The translations under genes and the position numbers were made by a program. From Urechis unicinctus (lineage: Eukaryota; Annelida; Polychaeta; Xenopneusta; Urechidae), in the NCBI GenBank assembly GCA_034190875.2, contig CM067350.1, forward strand, positions 26,286,050-26,350,049: a stretch of DNA of 64,000 bases, read 5' to 3'. The notes under the pieces were generated by a model. It worked only from the letters and a program-made list of their open reading frames with translations, was not told where the DNA came from and made no database searches. This document shows positions 58,101 through 64,000 of the stretch, one piece after another (position 1 is the first letter of the stretch; each line of letters begins with the position of its first letter).

Positions 58101-61100
58101 CTTATAAATCATCCGATGGTAATACTTGGGTCAAGTGTTCTCGGTGACAGTTTCAGTCGCATACTAAGATATCATGGATGTTGATGGCATCACTTCTTGT
58201 TACAAACCCACCAAATGTCATACAAACCCACCAAATGTCATGAAAAAAAGTTAAGTTCCTAATATTTCCTTTGATAAATACTCTGATTTTCAGCTAACTT
58301 TTATAATTGACATGTTCCATCAAAATATTTGTCATTTTAAAAGAAAAATTCTATTGATAACGAAATTGTAAATATAGGTTCAATAGTCAATATAGCTGTG
58401 TTACTTCAATGAGAGACCGCATGGCCTCTTAGCCCCATAGGTGGCGGCACAGAGGAATGCGGTCCCACGCTTCGCCGGAAGTTATCGCTTACTTAACGGT
58501 TGACACGTAACTACACAATATTCGTTTCCATTTTGTTCCACTTTGACGAGGAATTCACACAGTCGGAACTACATCACGCTGTCATGTGATATAGACAGTG
58601 GCAAATTGTTTAGGGTAAAGTTGTCACTGTCAATGTGCTGCGCGTCGCGGACGACAAACTTACAAAATGGAACCAATAAACCACTGTGAGGTCCAGATTT
58701 CCTTAATCTTTGTCTATCTATATGCTATGTAACTTTCGGCTGTGCATTGTCCCCATTACTGCCTTACGTGATGTGTGGTGTTTGTAAAAATGTGGATGAG
58801 AGGATATCAAATGTATCTACCAATGTCCCTTCAGGGTGTGATAATACATGAATCTCACTGAAAGGTCTTATGCCGTGGGACTTATATAGTAATTCATAAT
58901 AATCCTTCATTGAAGTGCACTTAACGTTGTGAAGATAAAATTGTTTTGTAACCTACTAATGTTTGTCTCTTTCATTAAACACAAGTTGGGACAGGATTCT
59001 CTCTGAGTTTATGTTTATTATATTAAAGAACCCAGAAATAAAACACTTAAGACTTAAAAGAGGGCTGCTGTAATGATTTTTCTATCTTGTGTTGTAGATT
59101 GCCCAGGCTGCTGTGATGATTTTTTCTATGTTGTGTTGTAGGTTGCACTGGCTGCTGTAATTATTTGTCTATATTGTGTTGTAGGTTGCCCTGGCTGCTG
59201 TAATGATTTTTCTATGTTGTGTTGTAGGTTGCACTGGCTGCTGTAATGATTTGTCTATATTGTGTTGTAGGTTGCCCTGGCTGCTGTAACAAGTGGTCTG
59301 TGTTGTGTTGAAGGTAGCCCTGGCAGCCCACTACAGGATTGCTGTTAAGAATAAGAAGACTGTGCTAGGTGTGCCTGAGGTCATGTTGGGTCTGCTACCT
59401 GGAGGTGGAGGCACACAGCGACTGCCAAGAACAGTAAGTTTCCAGCCCGCATTTATACCAGAGTCTGAATGTTCAGTAATACCTGTCGATTGCCACTGCC
59501 AAAAGCATGTGGCTTCTGGCCATAAGATCGACTGGTGAAGACATATCCCCAAAAATGCTTGTTTGTTTCTTATTTCAATGAATGTTTCGTCAGAAATTAT
59601 ATAAGAAAACAAAAGAAACCACCTTTAAATATATTTGATTTATTGTTTATGTTTAGTAGAACCAATTTGGAATTTGCTATGCCCCTAAGGCAGGTGAATG
59701 CGACTGATTTCGATATTTTTTATTGTTCAACCGTGGATAATCGTTTGCATTTTTATCTTGTTCATCCTTCTCCACGTCTTTTTCCCCATTTATCCTCAAT
59801 CAGGTGAATCTTATTTTTTTACATATTCTCTGCTCAGTGATGACTGAGTATAGGACAGCTCCATTAATTCTCTTTATTCTGTTAGATCCAATGGGACAGA
59901 ACTACTGGAAACAAATTATAATGTCTTGTCAGTGGTACAAATCACATGGCCTCAACTGCAGGAGAGGCCTTGTCGATGTAGGCTACAGGTCCAACGGATT
60001 TGGGACCGATGCCACAGGGTGCTCATCTGAAAGCAGATACAGTTGAGTATCCCTTATCCGGAATGCTCCCCCTGTGGATCCGGGGTAAGAATAGGCCCAC
60101 TGTATCCTCCTGCATGTGGTAAGAGGTGACTAATAGGTGGCAACCTGTTGGCCGTGGGTTGCGACTCGTGTCGGTGGACAATGGGATCCAAGTGGTTGAG
60201 TGGAGCGGTTCTTTTGAGGGCCATATCTGCAACACACCACTCTGGCCCGGATTTTGCTTAGACGAGATGCTGGAATGGCCTGGTCCAGTCAATCGGCTGA
60301 TGGCGACTTGCCCTAGGATTAACATTTCCATTTTGACCTTTTCCATCTCCATTTATCCTAGAAGGTGGCTGCTCAATCAGGTTAATCTTATCTATTAACC
60401 TTTCTTGCACCATATAACACATGAGTGTTGGTTTGCCATTAAACGCTATACTTACCTTACCTTGTACCAGGCAAAATTTTGAATGTGATTCACACACAAA
60501 GGGTGACCCGTACAATAGTAAATATGGTTGATTTGTACAACTCAACTGAAGCTGGTTGGTCCCTCTGTGGGTCTGGGTGTAGAACATCCACTGTATCCTC
60601 CTGCATGTTGTAAGACGTGACTAATAGGGGGCAACCTGTTGGCCGTGGGTTGCGACTTGTGGACAATGGGTTCCTGGTGGTTGGGCAGAGTGGTCCTTGC
60701 AAGGGCCATATCTGCAACACACCACTCTGGCCCCGATTTCACCTAGACGAGAGCCTGGAACTGCCTGGTCCAGTCAACCGGCTGGTGGTGACTTGCCCTA
60801 GGATAATTGTTTCCATTTTTATCATTTCCATATCCATTTTCATTCATCCTAGAAGGCGGCTGCTTAATCAGGTCAAACTTATCTATTAACCTTTCTAGGC
60901 ACCATATAACACATGAGTGTGCCGTTAAACCCTATACTTACCTTACCTTTACCTTTTGAGGCGCCATGTAACACATTAGTGTTGGTGTGCTATAAACACT
61001 ATACTCACTCACTCACTGATAATGGTTGGGATTTTTTTGGGTTTTCTTCTTGCAGGTGTCTGTCCCAAATTCATTGGACATGATGCTCACTGGAAAGAAT

Positions 61101-63696
61101 ATCCGTCCTGATAAAGCCAAGAAGATGGGGCTGGTGGATATGGTGATTGACCCTCTGGGTAAGCTATTGAAACAGATTTTTTAACTTGGCAAATTCGCAT
61201 TCGCCAAGTTATCTTAGTGGGTCGCATGTATGGTATGTATGCATGTTTGTAAAAAAAACCATTGGCATGCAATACAGGTTGCAATTTAAAAAAAAAGAAA
61301 TTGGACTTTGACCTCTAGGTAAGGTCATTGAAAATGTAAATATCTGGAATCCCAAATATCTCCAAGGAAAATTGTCAGATTTTCACACAATTTTTTACCT
61401 TAATTCAATTGCAATTCTTTTTCTAAATATATATAATTGCACGGAATTAAGTTTTCACAAGCTCCCCAGGTCAAATAATAGTGGTATCAGTCAATAAAAG
61501 TTTCATGAATAATTGGAGCACTGTAAAATTGTCAATATATATGGTAATAAAAATTGGGTCAAGTGTTGTCAGTGACAGCCTCAGTCGCATCCGAAGATTT
61601 CATGGATGTTGATAGCTCACTTTAGTTGAGAACGTATCAAAATTTCTTAAATAAATCACAAGTTTTAAAGTGCAGGGAGTTGAATAGAAAATTTAACAGT
61701 CACAATTTTCATTGAAATTTCGATAGATTATAAGATTGTTAATATTGGTTTGATAGTCAATAATTGGGCTTATTGTTGTCATGGCTAGTGCAAACTGAAT
61801 CTTATAATTTTATGGATATCGATGCAGTCACTCCCGGTACGCAACGGATTAATGTTCCAGCGGAAGGGAAATTGGAAGTTAATGTGCCGTAACTCTGTCA
61901 TGAATGGTCGTATCGTAGTTAGTTTGCAATCGAGGGTAACCCATTTTATTCTAAACAAATAACTAATTCATAATAGTTTTTTCTCAACTAAGCTCAAATA
62001 ACCCCTCTTGCATCATAAATTGGAGCTCTTCGGTGTGATAATGTTCTGCGTTAAGCATTAATGATGAAAATATTGATTAAGCAGACGATGATGGTGCTTA
62101 TCATGATGGTGAACATTGTCATGTTCAAAACAATCATGATGGTGATAATGATGACTGGGATGATGGTGATTAGGATCATGATCATGACAATTATTATAGT
62201 ATAATGATGGCAATGAATATGATGACAGTAACAATGTTTTGTATGGTAAATAAGAAGTCATTGTTCATGCTGATGATGAATGTTAAGGACGATTTTTATG
62301 ATGAAGATATAAAAATGACCCCCGATGATTATGATGATGATCATAATGATTTCGATCATAGAAATTTATCAGAGTTCGCTGAGTTCCTACATGTACTCAA
62401 GGGCCACTTGTTATTAACTTGGCAAATTTACATTCGCCAATTTATCTTGGCGAGTCTCTTTTGTGGCAATGTATGTATGTTTGTGTACTCAATTTTTGGC
62501 ACAAGATACAATTCACAATTATTGGAAATAAGGTGTTTTTTAAATTGAAGGGATCGATGGTGCGCATAACTGAGGTTTTGTTTTGACCTTGACCTCAAAT
62601 TAAGGTCAAGGTGACAAATTTTTCAATCCTTACCTGGGTTGCGATTTTGGTCAAGTTTATTTGATGATTGATTCAATTGCTGAGGTACATGATTATTATT
62701 GTTGTTGCTAGCGTTATGATCGTCAACATCGCTGTGTTTAGACATGGTGCCTCATGTATTAGGGTTTGTGTATAAAGCTGTGTCTCCTCATCAGCAACTT
62801 GTGGAATAATCATCTTAAGGATGCATTTTCGGCAAATTCCTGCAATTTCTACTGTAGTTATCAAATGTTTTGATTGTGATCTTTTCATGTTTATGGGAAC
62901 ACTAAATTGTCAATAATAAATGGATGTAGGTGCATCGGAAACTGTCACCGAACTTTGTTTACAAAACATACAAATGAATAGCGACCTGAACCAGTAACTA
63001 CGCATGCTCAATTCCACTGCCATGTGTGTTTTATAATTCAGGTATTGCTAGAAATAAGAAAATAGACTGAGTGAGAAACAGACTTGAATTTTAGCATATC
63101 TTCTCTAAAAGTAGCCGGGAAATGGTCAAAGAAGTTTTTCAAAACAGAAGTTTGATGATTCTTTTATGAAATGCAACTTTAAGATCAAAAATCACCTATC
63201 AGCATCCCCTGTTATGTGTATGTGATAGGACCAGGTTTGAAAGCTCCTGATGAAAACACTAGGGATTATTTGGAAGAGGTTGCTGTGCAGACTGCAAGGT
63301 AATTGTCTCCTTACTTAATATGATACCCAACCTTTAATTGAATTATAACATGTTTGCATTGTATCCACATCATTAAGACTGACAAAATATTCTGTTTAGT
63401 TGCTTGTGAGTCTTACAGTTAGAATGCTTTGTATCAGAGGTTTAGTCAATGGGACTGTGAAGAAGGTGCCCAGGACGAGAGGCTTGATAGACAGTGAGTT
63501 GCTCATATGGAATTGACTCATAGGGAAATTGCTTTGAATTCATTTGTGTATACAACTATGTGTGTTTGTCATTGTAGAGGTGATGGACTCGGTGCTGCAA
63601 TATGATTTTGGTAAAGACTACCTGTTCAAACAGGTGAAAAGCAAGGTTATGAAACAGACACAGGGGGTGTACCCAGCCCCGCTGAAAATTATTGAT
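49194..63696 (+). CDS. HADHA: HADHA, trifunctional protein alpha, 5' ten exons (runs off window)
   Basis: Mitochondrial long-chain enoyl-CoA hydratase / 3-hydroxyacyl-CoA dehydrogenase, partner of HADHB. Exons: 49194-49263, 49545-49592, 53403-53470, 56110-56243, 56375-56513, 59314-59433, 61056-61158, 63229-63298, 63438-63493, 63578-63696. Phases all match, giving 309 residues, about 40% of the usual ~763. The leader [20 protein letters not shown] lacks acidic residues, as in import signals. Crotonase-fold motifs: [20 protein letters not shown] at the start of the domain; oxyanion-hole region [22 protein letters not shown] with catalytic Glu153; [20 protein letters not shown] with catalytic Glu175 (human Glu151 and Glu173). 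[10 protein letters not shown], just before the last donor (63,697), is diagnostic for HADHA. The dehydrogenase half lies beyond the window. Introns are up to 3.8 kb and full of repeats; the exon 6 acceptor stands at the end of an array of copied acceptors. Confidence 0.97.
50443..51240 (+). repeat. Hairpin-headed repeat family, two tandem copies in HADHA intron 2
   Basis: Copy 1 starts at 50,443 with TTAACTTGGCGAATTCGCAT and CCGCCGAGTT, a self-complementary head. It continues with TTTTTTGATCTGCGATACAGG, then CGACCTTGACTTAAG...AAGGTCAAGGTCATCG (50,606-50,639). Copy 2 starts at 50,926 (TTAACTAGGC) and has AAGGTCAAGGTCATTG near 51,125. TCAAGGTCA occurs at 50,628-50,636 and 51,129-51,137. No coding potential. 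Other copies lie at 57,846, 61,181, 62,414 and 63,716. Confidence 0.75.
51426..52350. other. HADHA intron 2 stretch with possible CAGGG-type relic
   Basis: At 51,431 CAGGGCTCAACAAGTT is followed by ACTTGCCCGGTAGGGCCAGT, resembling words near 23,675-23,695 in ATAD2 intron 15 (CGCCCAACCGGGCAAGTGC on the other strand). This may be a degraded DNA transposon end. The remainder to 52,350 shows nothing recognisable. Confidence 0.3.
52360..53260 (+). repeat. Hairpin-family 3' fragment with ATG-rich tail
   Basis: The block CAGTCGCATCATACGATTTC...GACGTCACTTCCAGTTAC at 52,515-52,565 is the family's 3' block. A perfect 36-bp tandem duplication (unit TTTTATAATTGACTTCTTTT and onward) follows at 52,752-52,823. 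Then comes an ATGATG-rich tract at 53,024-53,260. The long Met-rich frame over the tract is an artefact. Confidence 0.65.
53878..54154. mobile_element. 277-bp MITE in HADHA intron 3
   Basis: Termini CATGGGTGAAAGTT and AACTTTCACCCATG are perfect 14-bp inverted repeats. TAACTG and AAACTG flank the element as a possible imperfect 6-bp duplication. The interior has GC-rich CCAGGGCTTCGCCCTGG, itself a hairpin. No coding capacity. A different family from the CAGGGATGTGATT elements, though the CCCCCTGGACCC style of interior is shared. Confidence 0.85.
54874..55292 (+). repeat. SINE-like dispersed repeat in HADHA intron 3
   Basis: Starts CCCCTGTGGGTCCGGATGTA and runs through GGGATCCAGGTGGTTGAGTG and CTGCAACACACCACA to GTGCCGTTAAACCCTATACT at 55,286, full length relative to the 41.5-kb copy. 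It lies in the gene orientation. The following 55,293-56,109 shows no recognised element or exon. Confidence 0.8.
56820..57020 (+). repeat. Dispersed repeat shared by HADHA introns 5 and 7
   Basis: GAACTTTGTTTACAAAA and CTGAACCAGTAACTAC in this block recur in the same order at 62,952-63,001 (repeat region about 62,890-63,060), including the preceding GGGAACACCTAA/GGGAACACTAAA word. The two copies are clearly homologous but diverged. Family unknown. Confidence 0.7.
57420..57830 (+). repeat. SINE-like repeat, tail piece and head-middle piece
   Basis: 57,420-57,540 is a tail piece (CGGTGGCTGCTCAATCTGG...TTAAAACCTATACT). 57,593-57,830 holds the head and middle (CCCCTGTGGGTCTGGGAATA, then CAACCTGTTGGCCTTGGGTC, then GGTTGGTGATGACATGCCCT). 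The second piece stops where the hairpin-headed repeat starts at 57,846, so one may have truncated the other. A further short piece lies at 57,145-57,200. Confidence 0.7.
57846..58395 (+). repeat. Hairpin-headed repeat family, copy in HADHA intron 5
   Basis: Starts TTAACTTGGTGTATTGC and shares GATCAGTCTGGTTTGTGGGT with the 50.9-kb copy. The 3' block CAGTCGCATACTAAGATATC...GGCATCACTTCTTGTTAC is at 58,155-58,205. A 20-bp unit with ACAAACCCACCAAATGTCAT is perfectly doubled at 58,201-58,240. Confidence 0.7.
58399..58700. other. GC-richer island inside HADHA intron 5
   Basis: This stretch is visibly richer in GC and CpG than its surroundings (CGGTCCCACGCTTCGCCGGA; GTGCTGCGCGTCGCGGACGA). It has an ATG in good context at 58,666 (AAAATGGAACC) but only a short frame. 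It could be a promoter-like island, the 5' end of an unknown element, or an old exon; no family was recognised. Confidence 0.4.
59061..59313 (+). repeat. Tandem array of copied 3' splice sites before HADHA exon 6
   Basis: Units end at 59,097 (partial), 59,141, 59,184, 59,227, 59,270 and 59,313, with 43 or 44 bp each. Each reads GTTGCCCTGGCTGCTGTAA, then a T-rich stretch, then TTGTGTTGTAG. The start of exon 6 itself reads GTAGCCCTGGCAGCCCACTA after TTGTGTTGAAG, so the unit is acceptor plus the first ~16 exon bases. Five upstream copies end in the better acceptor GTTGTAG, while the real one ends in GTTGAAG. The 43-bp unit is not a multiple of three, and the CTGTAA in the units brings a stop into the readable frame. 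Confidence 0.92.
59735..61018 (+). repeat. Cluster of SINE-like copies in HADHA intron 6
   Basis: Full or near-full copies lie at 60,068-60,455 and 60,568-60,935, head to tail. Tail-only pieces are at 59,735-59,815 and 60,951-61,018. Both long copies carry GGTTGCGACT(C/T)G, GGTTGAGTGGAGCGG or its variant, CATATCTGCAACACACCACT and the CCCTATACTTACCTTACC end. The two long copies resemble each other strongly and may have arisen by local duplication. The last tail ends in (ACTC)n. Confidence 0.8.
61181..61860 (+). repeat. Hairpin-headed repeat family, copy in HADHA intron 7
   Basis: Starts TTAACTTGGCAAATTCGCAT followed by TCGCCAAGTTATC, the clearest hairpin head of the family. It continues with GCAATACAGGTTGCAATTT, AAGGTCATTGAAAATG (61,321) and the 3' block CAGTCGCATCCGAAGATTTC. 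A second 3' block-like piece lies at 61,800-61,850. Confidence 0.75.
62050..62360. repeat. ATG/GAT-rich degenerate trinucleotide tract
   Basis: Imperfect GATGATGGTGAT-type sequence. It follows the 61.2-kb hairpin-family copy just as similar tracts follow the copies at 4.9 and 52.5 kb. Confidence 0.7.
62414..62640 (+). repeat. Hairpin-headed repeat family, short copy
   Basis: Starts TTAACTTGGCAAATTTACAT and CGCCAATTTATC. At 62,584-62,615 it carries TGACCTTGACC, a short spacer, then AAGGTCAAGGTGAC. This is an inverted pair of the AAGGTCA words, with an exact TCAAGGTCA on the - strand at 62,592-62,584. Confidence 0.7.
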
Positions 63697-63715
63697 GTAA
63701 GTATAGAGCTCCACT

Positions 63716-63900
63716 TACTAACTTGGCTAATAACTCACACCAAGTTATCTTGATCAGTCATGTTTTCGGCTATGTTATTTTGTGGGTATGTTTGTATGTT
63801 AAAATTTGTTTGTTTCGCGACACTGATCACAATTTTTGAAATATTTCCATCGATAACAGTGCCTCCCTAAATCCATGAACCACATGAATGTTAGCTGTGA
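63716..63900 (+). repeat. Hairpin-headed repeat start joined to another dispersed repeat
   Basis: TACTAACTTGGCTAATAACT and CCAAGTTATCTTGATCAGTC match the family head. From about 63,848 the sequence switches to the family also seen at 27,725 (ATCGATAACAGTGCCTCC). It sits in HADHA intron 10, directly after the last exon in the window. Confidence 0.6.
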
Positions 63901-64000
63901 ATCATTACACCCTCTATAACTACCTCGCTATCAATGTATATACTTCCGCTTAGGTTACAAAATGAAGATTTCAAGAAATCCTCACTTATTAAAGTTGTGG

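Overview
The window looks like animal nuclear DNA, most likely from a marine lophotrochozoan such as a mollusc. It holds intron-rich metazoan genes with GT-AG introns, AT-rich intergenic DNA, dense microsatellites and many short non-coding repeats. The taxon is an inference from gene content and repeat style; no species is claimed.

Layout. Positions 1-6,468 are mostly repeat debris: a broken Ty3/gypsy fossil, a MULE transposase piece, a (CA)n(TA)n tract and copies of a dispersed non-coding family. At 6,469-7,163 lies the 3' exon of an ankyrin-repeat SOCS-box (ASB-like) gene on +. Positions 8,167-9,577 form a large inverted repeat edged by a 56-bp direct repeat, and a LINE reverse transcriptase relic follows at about 10.4-10.8 kb. 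A complete ATAD2 gene (AAA+ ATPase plus bromodomain) runs on + from a spliced 5' UTR exon near 11.5 kb to its stop codon at 31,399. HADHB (mitochondrial trifunctional protein beta, 3-ketoacyl-CoA thiolase) runs on - from its ATG at 48,789 to its stop at 33,300, tail-to-tail with ATAD2. HADHA (trifunctional protein alpha) starts on + at 49,194 and leaves the window after ten exons.

How the genes work together. HADHA and HADHB encode the two subunits of one mitochondrial fatty-acid beta-oxidation complex. They are divergent, with only 404 bp between their start codons, so they very probably share a bidirectional promoter; it carries CCAAT, octamer-like, CRE and E-box words. Both first exons encode Arg/Lys-rich leaders typical of mitochondrial import. 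ATAD2 is a chromatin factor, and perfect E2F-type words lie at its 5' end, as expected for a cell-cycle gene.

Exon reconstruction. I traced exon phases by hand. HADHB closes over 14 exons at 456 residues. ATAD2 closes over 25 coding exons at 1,398 or 1,436 residues, depending on the exon 1/2 junction. HADHA gives 309 residues of its N-terminal hydratase half.

The most unusual structures are two places where a splice site itself sits in a tandem array: six 3' splice-site copies before HADHA exon 6, and three 5' splice-site copies at the end of ATAD2 exon 14. Others are the 185-bp and 46-bp satellites in HADHB intron 1, nested TIR transposons in ATAD2 introns, and a hairpin-headed repeat family that carries nuclear-receptor half-sites into HADHA introns.
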